Assembly: GCA_031288575.1 (NCBI GenBank)
Contig: JAITRD010000181.1
Coordinates: forward strand, 1-5,823
Length of the DNA: 5,823 nucleotides
Origin: Treponema sp.
Lineage (GTDB): Bacteria; Spirochaetota; Spirochaetia; Treponematales; Breznakiellaceae
Reading direction: 5' to 3'
Every line of letters begins with the position of its first letter. Positions within the stretch are counted from its first letter, which is position 1. Below, piece after piece: positions 1 to 5,823 of the stretch. Position numbers and translations under genes: made by a program. A model generated the notes under the pieces. It saw nothing but the letters and a program-made list of their open reading frames with translations, was not told where the DNA came from and made no database searches.

Positions 1-13
1 CTAAAATAAGATC

Positions 14-1405
14 ATGGGTAAACCTGGGGATCAGATAAGATCCGTGATACGCCAGTGGTATCATTCCCGTTTGGCCTTGGTCCTGGAAAGCATTGTCATC
101 GGTTTTGCGGTAGGTTTTGTGATTGTTGCCTTTCGCTATCTTTTATTGCGGGCCGACAGCCTGAGGCAGGGGATTTACGAGGCCCTGCCGGGGCTGCCCC
201 TCTCCCGGACCCTGGGCTGGTCCGCGGCGCTGGTTCTGGTCGGCCTTTTCCTCGGCTGGAGCGCCAAGGCGCGGCCCATGATCAAGGGGAGCGGCATCCC
301 CCAGATCAAGGGGGTATTGCAGGGTAAGATGTCCATGAACTGGATGCCCGATTTGCCCCTTAAAATGTTTACCGGGCTCCTCGGCCTGGGAACGGGCCTC
401 TCCCTGGGGCGGGAAGGGCCTTCCATCCAGATCGGGGCCTATATAGGGGAGGGGGTTCTCTCGATCCTTCCCCGGCCCGGCAGGATAGGGAAATTTCTTA
501 TTGTCAGCGCCTCCGCGGCGGGGGTGTCCGCGGCCTTTAACGCGCCCTTGGCGGGGGTGCTTTTTGTTTTGGAGGAACTCCAGGCCTCCCCGGAGGATCC
601 CTCGGCACAAGCCGCGGGGGCCGGGAAAAACGTTTTCTCCCCCCTCTTTTTGGCCTGCGCCATGGGGGCCTCCATGGCGGCGGATGTGACGGCGGGCTTT
701 TTTTTCGGCCGGCAGCCGGTTTTCGACTTCCGGAACCTGACGCCCCTGCCCATAGGGACTATCCCCTGGGTGATCCTCCTGGGGATAACCTGCGGTTTTT
801 TAGGGGACCTCTTTAAGCGGCTCCTCTATTTTTTCCAGAGCATGTACGGGTATTTCCGCATCCCCGAGCTGGTCCGGCCGGTACTTCCCCTGCTGGCATC
901 CGTGCCCCTGGGCTTTTTTTTGTATGACATTACCGGCGGCGGCCATGCCCTGATTGAATCCCTCTCCCGGCAGGATCGGACCCTGGGGATGATCGGCCTG
1001 CTGCTGGGGGGCAAATTCCTATTTACCGCCCTCTGCTACGGATCGGGGACCTCCGGGGGGATTTTTCTGCCCCTCCTTGCCTGCGGCGCCCTGACCGGAA
1101 GCGGCCTGGGGAAAATTCTTGCCCAGGCAGGTTTAACCTCCGGGGAGCAGCTCCTCAACTTTATGATCCTGGGGATGGCCGCCTTTTTTACCGGGGTGGT
1201 TAAGGCTCCGGTTACGGGGATCCTGCTGATCCTGGAGATGAGCGGCAACTTTAACCACCTGGGGAACCTGGTCCTGGCGGCCCTTTCCACCCTGGTTACC
1301 TCGGACCTTATCGCCTCCCGGCCGGTATACAGCGTACTCCTGGAACGGATGCTTGCCGTCCAGGGGCGGGCCTTTGGGGGCCGGGCCGAAATTCCCCGTG
1401 GATAA
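14..1405 (+). CDS. ClC-family chloride channel or H+/Cl- antiporter
   Basis: This inner-membrane protein moves chloride, probably in exchange for protons. It has 463 residues, close to the 473 of E. coli ClcA, and is hydrophobic throughout. The family signatures appear in order: GSGIP at residues 92-96 (filter serine S93), GREGP at 132-136 (E134 is the external gating glutamate), an EE pair at 187-188, and GTSGGIFLPL at 345-354, matching the GxFxP loop. E188 aligns with the internal proton glutamate of E. coli ClcA (E203). Keeping both glutamates argues for an antiporter rather than a passive channel; this is inferred by family analogy. There is no C-terminal CBS pair. A polar Ala/Gly/Pro-rich stretch at about 190-205 looks inserted after the EE helix. 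The ATG at 14 is the first start after an in-frame TAA at 2-4; its Shine-Dalgarno is weak, and a GTG at 44 is an alternative. The 3' end overlaps the start region of polB. Confidence 0.95.
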   Translation: MGKPGDQIRSVIRQWYHSRLALVLESIVIGFAVGFVIVAFRYLLLRADSLRQGIYEALPGLPLSRTLGWSAALVLVGLFLGWSAKARPMIKGSGIPQIKGVLQGKMSMNWMPDLPLKMFTGLLGLGTGLSLGREGPSIQIGAYIGEGVLSILPRPGRIGKFLIVSASAAGVSAAFNAPLAGVLFVLEELQASPEDPSAQAAGAGKNVFSPLFLACAMGASMAADVTAGFFFGRQPVFDFRNLTPLPIGTIPWVILLGITCGFLGDLFKRLLYFFQSMYGYFRIPELVRPVLPLLASVPLGFFLYDITGGGHALIESLSRQDRTLGMIGLLLGGKFLFTALCYGSGTSGGIFLPLLACGALTGSGLGKILAQAGLTSGEQLLNFMILGMAAFFTGVVKAPVTGILLILEMSGNFNHLGNLVLAALSTLVTSDLIASRPVYSVLLERMLAVQGRAFGGRAEIPRG

Positions 1406-3935
1406 AAACCCGCCTCCCCCTTCCGGGGAGGCTTCCGCCCGGGGGGGCTCCGGTTCTTTCCGGGGTTTCCTGGTTCATGCCTACGGGGATATACGCCGGG
1501 ACCGGCTCTACCTTACCGGCCGCCTTGAGGACGGACGGTCCTTTGCGGCCATGGAATCCCGGTGGCGGCCTTCCCTGCAGGTCTACGAAGGGGATCGTCC
1601 CCGCTGGGGGCCCCTTTTGGCCTCCCTGCCGGGAAGGGTTCAGCCTTCCCCCCTGGAAGACTTTTTCGGCAGGGACAAACTCCTCACCCTCAGTTTTAGC
1701 CGTTACGGCGACCGGAATACCGCGGCCCGGCTTCTGGAAAATGCCGGCATCCCCAGCCCCGACCGGGACAGCAAGCCGGCGGAGGCCTTCCTTTCCGAAG
1801 GCCATATCCGGGGCCCCCTGCTTATCCGGGGGGCCTTCCGGCCGGGCCGCCGGGTGGATCTGGTTTTTCCCGGTCCGGAACTTGCCCCGCCGGAGGCCGG
1901 AGAAGAGCCCCCCCGGCCGGTACTGAGGATCGCCTCCATTGACATTGAAACCGACACCCGCAGCGGGGCGGTCCGGGCTATTGGGGTGAGTTTTTCCGGC
2001 TCCGATTTTACCGGTTTCGGCGGCCTGGTCCGGGTATTGGCGCCGGGCCGGGAGGGCCCCGGGGAAAAACCCGGTTTTGGCAGAGATCTCTTTTTTCACC
2101 CCGATGAACCTTCCCTGCTTCGGGCGTTTTTGGAAGACATACAGCGGGGCGATCCGGATGTTTTGACGGGCTGGAATTTTCTGGATTTTGATTTTCCCCG
2201 TTTGGCGGCCCGGTGCGATTTTTACCGCCTGCCCTTTATGCTGGGGAGGTCCTCCGACGGGGCCAAATTTTTTGCCGGGGAGGGGCGGCGCTCCGCCGCG
2301 GCCATTGTTCCGGGCCGCCAGGTTGTTGACGCCCTGCGGATAGTCCGTTCCGGGCCAAAGCAGTTTTCCGGGGGGCTTTACGCCCGGGGAAGCGAGGGGG
2401 AGGGCCCCGCCGATTATACCCTGGAGACGGTCTCCCGGGCCGTGCTGGGGGAGGGAAAGACCGTCCTTTCCTCCGGGGAGGATAAGATCGCCGAACTGGA
2501 CCGGCTGTACCGGGAGGATCCCCTCAGTTTTGGGGAGTATTGTTACCGGGATGCCGAGCTGGTGCTGCGGATCCTCGCCCAAACCGGCCTTTTCCGGCTG
2601 ACCCTGGAACGGGCCGGCCTTACCGGGGTTTTCCTGGATAAGGCCTGGACCAGCGTGGTGAGTTTTGAGCGGATCTACGGCCTGGAACTCCGCCGCCGGG
2701 GCGTCGCCCCCCCGCCGGCTTCCCCGGACATCCGGGTTTCCGGTGCCGCCGGGGGGACCGTGCTGGACCCCCTGACGGGGGTTTTTAACAACGTGGCGGT
2801 CTTTGACTTCCGCAGCCTCTATCCCACGATTATCCGGACCTTCAACATCGATCCCCTGGCCCATGCCCGGCAGGCCCTGTCCCCCGGCAAGCCCATCGCC
2901 GCCCCCAACGGCGCGGTTTTTACCCGGACCCCGGGGCCCCTTCCGGCCCTTATCGCCGAATATTTTGCCGCCCGCCGGGAGGCCCTGGATGGGGGGGACG
3001 AAAGCGCCGCCCATGTCTACAAGATCCTGATGAACAGCTTTTACGGGGTCCTGGGGACCAAGGCCTGCCGTTACGGCCGGACCGAACTGGCGGGGGCCAT
3101 CACCTCCTTTGCCCGGAAGTGGCTCCTCCTTTCCCGGGACTGGTTTACCCAAAGGGGCTTCCGGGTCCTCTACGGGGATACGGATTCCCTTTTTGTGGAA
3201 ACCGGGCTGGGGGATAGGGCGGTTTACGGGGATTTTCTTTCCTGGGGGGAAGCCCTGACGGGGGAACTCAACCGCTTTCTGGGGGAAAAAATTCAGGCCG
3301 AGTACGGACTAAAATCTTTCCTGGAACTTCGTTTTGAAAAGCCCTACCGGCGTTTTTTGATTCCCCCCCTGCGGAACCTCCACGACGAGGGGGAATCCCG
3401 GGGCCGGGCCAAGGGTTACGGGGGGTATCTGCTCCGGGCCGACGGCAAGGTATCGGTGGAGGTTAAGGGTATGGAGGCGGTACGGAGCGACGCCACCCCC
3501 CTGGCCCGGCGGGTGCAGCTTGAACTTTTGGAACTGGTCTTTTCCGGGGGCGGCGAAGGGGCCCTCAAGGAACGGGTTACGGAGACCCTCAAACAGCTCC
3601 GGTCGGGAAAGCTGGACGGGGAACTGGTCTACCGGAAGCGCCTGTCCCGGCCCCCCGAAACCTATACCTCCTCCACCCCGCCCCAGGTAAAGGCCGCCCG
3701 GGCCCTGGGCTGGAAGATCCGCCGGGGTACGGTGGAGTATGTGTGGACTGTCCTGGGCCCCGAACCGGTCTCCCTGCCCCACGGACCGGCGGATTATGAT
3801 CATTACGCCGATTCCCAGGTCCTTCCCGCGGCCCGGTCCATTGCCGCCGCCGCGGGGTGGAATACGGACCTTTTCCCCCAAAAGGGCAAAAACCGCCGGG
3901 CCCTTGAGGAGGGTCAAATGGAATTGGAATTATAA
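1398..3935 (+). CDS. polB: DNA polymerase II (family B, with 3'-5' exonuclease)
   Basis: This is a template-directed DNA polymerase with proofreading; E. coli Pol II works in replication restart and damage tolerance. It has 845 residues from the chosen GTG, against 783 in E. coli. Exonuclease motifs: ExoI SIDIET (D182, E184), ExoII GWNFLDFD (D265), ExoIII YCYRD (Y381, D385). Polymerase motifs: A DFRSLYPTII (D470), B KILMNSFYG (K542 to G550), C YGDTDS (D594, D596). All catalytic residues are present, and colinear similarity to Pol II runs to the end, including RKRLSRP and GTVEYVWT near the C terminus. The last residues, QMELEL, resemble a beta-clamp binding peptide. The start is uncertain. GTG 1398 overlaps the clc stop (GTGGATAA), while in-frame TTG codons at 1353 and 1374 would add 15 or 8 residues; TTG 1374 has the best upstream purine run (AGGGG, 1362-1366). 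Conserved sequence starts only about 20 residues after GTG 1398. No intein or frameshift is seen. Confidence 0.97.
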   Translation: MDKNPPPPSGEASARGGSGSFRGFLVHAYGDIRRDRLYLTGRLEDGRSFAAMESRWRPSLQVYEGDRPRWGPLLASLPGRVQPSPLEDFFGRDKLLTLSFSRYGDRNTAARLLENAGIPSPDRDSKPAEAFLSEGHIRGPLLIRGAFRPGRRVDLVFPGPELAPPEAGEEPPRPVLRIASIDIETDTRSGAVRAIGVSFSGSDFTGFGGLVRVLAPGREGPGEKPGFGRDLFFHPDEPSLLRAFLEDIQRGDPDVLTGWNFLDFDFPRLAARCDFYRLPFMLGRSSDGAKFFAGEGRRSAAAIVPGRQVVDALRIVRSGPKQFSGGLYARGSEGEGPADYTLETVSRAVLGEGKTVLSSGEDKIAELDRLYREDPLSFGEYCYRDAELVLRILAQTGLFRLTLERAGLTGVFLDKAWTSVVSFERIYGLELRRRGVAPPPASPDIRVSGAAGGTVLDPLTGVFNNVAVFDFRSLYPTIIRTFNIDPLAHARQALSPGKPIAAPNGAVFTRTPGPLPALIAEYFAARREALDGGDESAAHVYKILMNSFYGVLGTKACRYGRTELAGAITSFARKWLLLSRDWFTQRGFRVLYGDTDSLFVETGLGDRAVYGDFLSWGEALTGELNRFLGEKIQAEYGLKSFLELRFEKPYRRFLIPPLRNLHDEGESRGRAKGYGGYLLRADGKVSVEVKGMEAVRSDATPLARRVQLELLELVFSGGGEGALKERVTETLKQLRSGKLDGELVYRKRLSRPPETYTSSTPPQVKAARALGWKIRRGTVEYVWTVLGPEPVSLPHGPADYDHYADSQVLPAARSIAAAAGWNTDLFPQKGKNRRALEEGQMELEL

Positions 3936-3949
3936 AACCCGGTTTTATA
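3931..3949. terminator. 19-base perfect dyad at the polB/iclR convergent junction, possible weak bidirectional terminator
   Basis: TATAAAACCCGGTTTTATA has 9-base arms around a single central C. As RNA it would form a stem of about 7-8 pairs with a small CCCGG-type loop. It contains the polB stop codon (TAA, 3933-3935) and lies 42 bases beyond the iclR stop on the other strand. The symmetric A and T tracts would suit termination in both directions, but the stem is AT-rich and no long T run follows, so it would be a weak intrinsic terminator. It could instead be a protein-binding dyad. Confidence 0.35.
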
Positions 3950-3990
3950 GCAGCCTGCCCATCCGGACACCCGGCTGGTTTCCCAAGGAT

Positions 3991-4800
3991 TTAACATTTC
4001 CCCGGGGGTTCCCGTCCCATTTCTTTAGAGGCCCCAATACTTATTTCTTTAAGGTATCGGATTATTTCGTTGATCTTGTCCTTATCCAGCCGGGTTACCG
4101 GCGCGGAAAGGCTGATGGCGGCAACAACCAAACCGGAATAATCCTGTATCGGCACGGCGATACACCGGACCCCGTCTTCGCATTCCTCATCATCCATGGC
4201 ATAACCCTGTTGCCTTATGAGGGTTATTTCCCTTTTAAGGGCGTCGAGGCTAGTTATGGTGTGTTCAGTATATTTAGGCAGGCCGTATTTTCGTTCCATC
4301 TCCAATAATTGCTCTTCGGAATAATTAAGCAGATGCAGCTTGCCTACTCCGGTGGCATGCATAGGGGCGATATGCCCGATGCGTTGCAGGGTTCTGAGCA
4401 TACGCCCGGGGCCTTCCTCGGTGGCGATATATACCATCTGCATATTATGCTCCACGCACAAAGAAGCGGATTCATGAAAATGTCCGGAAACCTGCTTGAT
4501 ATATTTTTCTAAGGAATTCTGAAAGGGGAAATTTTCCTTCGCCCTGACGCCGAGTTCCATTAATTTCAGGGTAAGATAATAACAGGAGGTATTAGGGTCC
4601 TGTCCGACATATCCAAAATCAATATAGGTGTTCAAAAAACGCAATAAGGTACTTTGGGGCATATCAAGACTTTGAGCGATATCCTGAAGACGGGCAGGCG
4701 TGTTTATTTTGGTCATCCCTTCCAATATCTGAATTGCCTTCCTGAGGGACTGGTTTTTTTTGATCCCCTCGCTGGTTTGTTTTGCCGCTTTAGTCCGCAT
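3991..4800 (-). CDS. IclR-family transcriptional regulator
   Basis: This is a cytoplasmic DNA-binding regulator of 269 residues, normal for IclR proteins (about 250-270). Residues 15-75 form the N-terminal winged helix-turn-helix: SLRKAIQILEGM, then LQDIAQSLDMPQSTLLRFL and the wing YYLTLKLMELG. Residues about 90-255 form the ligand-binding domain, with the family hallmarks RIGHIAPMHATGVGK (140-154) and DDEECEDGVRCIAVPI (203-218). The reading frame stays open upstream to an ATG at 4938. I chose the ATG at 4800 because AGGA sits 6 bases ahead of it, a strong promoter lies between the two starts, and the extra 46 residues do not look like IclR sequence. It is convergent with polB (55-base gap) and divergent from an EamA-type transporter, which suggests it controls that transporter and itself. 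The effector is unknown. The gene is clearly more AT-rich than clc and polB. Confidence 0.95.
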   Translation of the reverse strand: MRTKAAKQTSEGIKKNQSLRKAIQILEGMTKINTPARLQDIAQSLDMPQSTLLRFLNTYIDFGYVGQDPNTSCYYLTLKLMELGVRAKENFPFQNSLEKYIKQVSGHFHESASLCVEHNMQMVYIATEEGPGRMLRTLQRIGHIAPMHATGVGKLHLLNYSEEQLLEMERKYGLPKYTEHTITSLDALKREITLIRQQGYAMDDEECEDGVRCIAVPIQDYSGLVVAAISLSAPVTRLDKDKINEIIRYLKEISIGASKEMGREPPGKC

Positions 4801-4806
4801 ACTATG

Positions 4807-4810
4807 TCCT
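4807..4810 (-). promoter_or_regulatory. Shine-Dalgarno site of the IclR-family gene
   Basis: Read on the - strand this is AGGA, followed by six bases (CATAGT) and the ATG at 4800. The spacing is close to ideal and supports 4800 as the start over the longer reading frame from 4938. Confidence 0.7.
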
Positions 4811-4843
4811 ATATTAAAATCTTCTTGCACAATGCTCTTTAAA

Positions 4844-4872
4844 ACTATAGTCTTTGTCTTCCCAAATGTAAA
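4844..4872 (-). promoter_or_regulatory. Sigma-70-type promoter for the IclR-family gene
   Basis: On the - strand, TTTACA (+ coordinates 4867-4872) is a 5/6 match to the -35 consensus and TATAGT (4844-4849) is a 5/6 match to the -10 consensus. They are separated by exactly 17 bases. Transcription would begin near 4837, giving a leader of about 37 bases before the ATG at 4800. A start at 4938 would lie upstream of this promoter, which argues against it. Confidence 0.65.
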
Positions 4873-4907
4873 TAAAAAATTATGGGCCTGTGAAGATGCC
4901 CCAAATT

Positions 4908-4924
4908 TATGCCGCCGCGGCATA
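4908..4924. promoter_or_regulatory. Inverted repeat, candidate operator between the divergent regulator and transporter
   Basis: TATGCCGCCGCGGCATA has 7-base perfect arms (TATGCCG/CGGCATA) around CCG. AAATT-like flanks extend an imperfect symmetry. It lies about 36 bases upstream of the regulator's -35 box and 34 bases before the first possible transporter start at 4958. IclR regulators commonly bind short palindromes in the region they share with a divergent target, so this is the best operator candidate here. Binding is inference. Confidence 0.4.
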
Positions 4925-4993
4925 TTTCGGCCTTGCACTCTATGACCGCGATAATAGATGGAAGTTTTAAATACAATTGGTTATGATAGATCC

Positions 4994-5823
4994 GTGACTG
5001 AACGGCATAAGGCCCTTTTGGCAATAATCCTATGTGTCCTCTTCTGGGGGCTTTCCTTTATTTCTATAAAAATCGCGGGGGCCACATTCCCTCCTATGAC
5101 CTTGGGCGCCCTTCGGTTCGTTCTGGCGGCGGTCTTGCTTTTATTTATTAAAAATCGCGGCGCCCCCAAAGAGAGGCTGCAGCTTCGGGATATTCCCTTG
5201 CTTTTTGGCGCGGGTTTTACCGGGGTAACCCTTTATTTCTTCTGCGAAAATAACGGAGTAGCCCTGATAAACGCCTCCGAAGCTTCCATCATCATCGGGG
5301 CCATACCGGTACTCACCATGACCGCAGAATGGCTCGGGGACAAACTAAGTTATAAGCGGGTGAGGGGAAAAAACGCCGGAACGGTTCCGGCCCTTGGCGC
5401 CTCCGCCCTTCAGGAAGGCCCCCCGGCGCGGGTCGCGGGACGGCGTTGGTTTGGGGCGGTTTTATCCATGCTGGGGGTCGTTCTGGTGGCAGGAATTTCG
5501 GCCGGGGGAACTGAAACTGCCCTGGTTTCGAGAAAACCCGCCGGAGGAACCGGCAATATCCAAGGCTGCCTTTATATGACCGGAGCCGCCCTTAGCTGGG
5601 TGGCCTATTCTTTCCTCACCCGGCCCCTCTTTAGCCGATCCTCCCGGATTTATATTGTATTCTGGCAGTCCTTTTTTGGCCTCCTGGGTTTTCTTCCCTT
5701 TGCTATTGCGGAATCTCCCCAGTGGGGAAAGCCGGATCTGCCCGTCCTGGCCCATCTTGTTTTTTTGGGAGTCTGCTGTTCCGCCCTGGGGTATTGGTTT
5801 TATGCCCGGTCCCTGGCGGTTTT
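4994..5823 (+). CDS. EamA/DMT-superfamily transporter, 3' end cut by the window
   Basis: This inner-membrane protein belongs to the drug/metabolite transporter superfamily (EamA domains), which exports or imports small metabolites; the substrate cannot be read. The frame is open to the window edge for 276 codons. A complete protein is about 300 residues, so the last one or two helices are missing. Helices lie at about 6-28, 35-52, 67-88, 97-113, 151-169, 190-207, 218-238 and 250-267. Typical EamA features are LFWGLSFISIKIAG in helix 1, the first-repeat stretch ALINASEASIIIGAIPVLT (90-108), FGAVLSMLGVVLVAG (153-167) and ALSWVAYSFLTRPL opening the second repeat. The start is uncertain. GTG 4994 gives the usual short N terminus, while an in-frame ATG at 4958 adds 12 residues; neither has a good Shine-Dalgarno. 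An unusual hydrophilic segment of about 29 residues (121-149) separates helices 4 and 5. It is divergent from the IclR-family gene and probably controlled by it. Confidence 0.9.
   Translation, partial: MTERHKALLAIILCVLFWGLSFISIKIAGATFPPMTLGALRFVLAAVLLLFIKNRGAPKERLQLRDIPLLFGAGFTGVTLYFFCENNGVALINASEASIIIGAIPVLTMTAEWLGDKLSYKRVRGKNAGTVPALGASALQEGPPARVAGRRWFGAVLSMLGVVLVAGISAGGTETALVSRKPAGGTGNIQGCLYMTGAALSWVAYSFLTRPLFSRSSRIYIVFWQSFFGLLGFLPFAIAESPQWGKPDLPVLAHLVFLGVCCSALGYWFYARSLAV
5375..5391. repeat. Perfect inverted repeat inside the transporter gene
   Basis: GCCGGAACGGTTCCGGC has 8-base perfect arms around one G. It lies within the segment encoding the unusual loop between helices 4 and 5. A second, shorter dyad follows at 5407-5418 (CCTTC AG GAAGG). 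Together they give this in-frame segment a palindromic character. It may be a small inserted element or simply chance in GC-rich DNA. Confidence 0.5.

Noticed and set aside
143..753. Several - strand reading frames opposite clc
   Set aside because: They are shadows of the ClC gene: Pro/Arg/Gly-rich, without motifs, and without ribosome binding sites of note.
1308..3152. Long open reading frame of 614 codons on the - strand, antisense to polB
   Set aside because: Its product is low-complexity (Gly, Pro, Lys, Gln, Arg) with no domain, and it lies exactly opposite a polymerase with all motifs intact. It is a product of GC-rich codon bias.
3951..3977. Possible second hairpin (CAGCC/GGCTG) in the convergent gap
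   Set aside because: Only five base pairs around a 17-base loop, with no T tract on either strand.
3739..4308. Open reading frame of 189 codons on the + strand across the polB end and the iclR-type gene
   Set aside because: It overlaps two well-supported genes in other frames and its product matches no family I recognise.
4801..4938. N-terminal extension of the IclR protein to an ATG at 4938
   Set aside because: The promoter at 4844-4872 and the AGGA site at 4807-4810 lie inside it, and the extra 46 residues do not resemble IclR sequence.
4950..4987. -10-like boxes GATAAT (4950-4955), TACAAT (4972-4977) and TATGAT (4982-4987) for the transporter
   Set aside because: None has a convincing -35 box at 16-18 bases, so no specific transporter promoter is called.

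Overview
This is a stretch of a GC-rich bacterial chromosome carrying four protein-coding genes. Two are co-oriented on the left, one points the opposite way in the centre, and one is divergent on the right and cut by the window edge. I see no RNA gene, CRISPR array, insertion sequence or phage gene. The source organism cannot be fixed from the sequence. The style, with GC-rich codons, long G and C runs inside genes and a family B DNA polymerase II, gives me a weak impression of a free-living or gut spirochaete (Treponema-like). That is inference only.

Left block (14-3935, + strand). A ClC-type chloride channel/transporter with the selectivity-filter motifs and both gating glutamates is followed, with overlapping reading frames, by a complete DNA polymerase II (polB, family B). 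The polymerase keeps all three 3'-5' exonuclease motifs, all three polymerase motifs and a C-terminal peptide that looks like a sliding-clamp binding motif. The overlap suggests one transcript and coupled translation, although no functional link between chloride transport and DNA repair synthesis is known to me.

Middle (3936-4980). A 55-base convergent gap, with a 19-base perfect dyad over the polB stop codon, separates polB from an IclR-family transcription regulator on the - strand. The regulator has a good Shine-Dalgarno sequence and a near-consensus sigma-70 promoter, which together place its start at 4800. This block is visibly more AT-rich than the genes to its left.

Right block (about 4958/4994 to the window end, + strand). 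A drug/metabolite-family (EamA-type) inner-membrane transporter is transcribed divergently from the regulator and is truncated by the window edge. The shared intergenic region holds a 17-base inverted repeat that is a candidate operator. The simplest reading is a regulator-transporter pair: the IclR protein senses a small molecule and controls itself and the transporter. The ligand and the transported substrate cannot be read from the sequence. Nothing here is clearly a new biological system. The most useful leads are the clc-polB overlap, the clamp-like tail of PolB, the palindrome-bearing in-frame insertion in the transporter, and the candidate operator.
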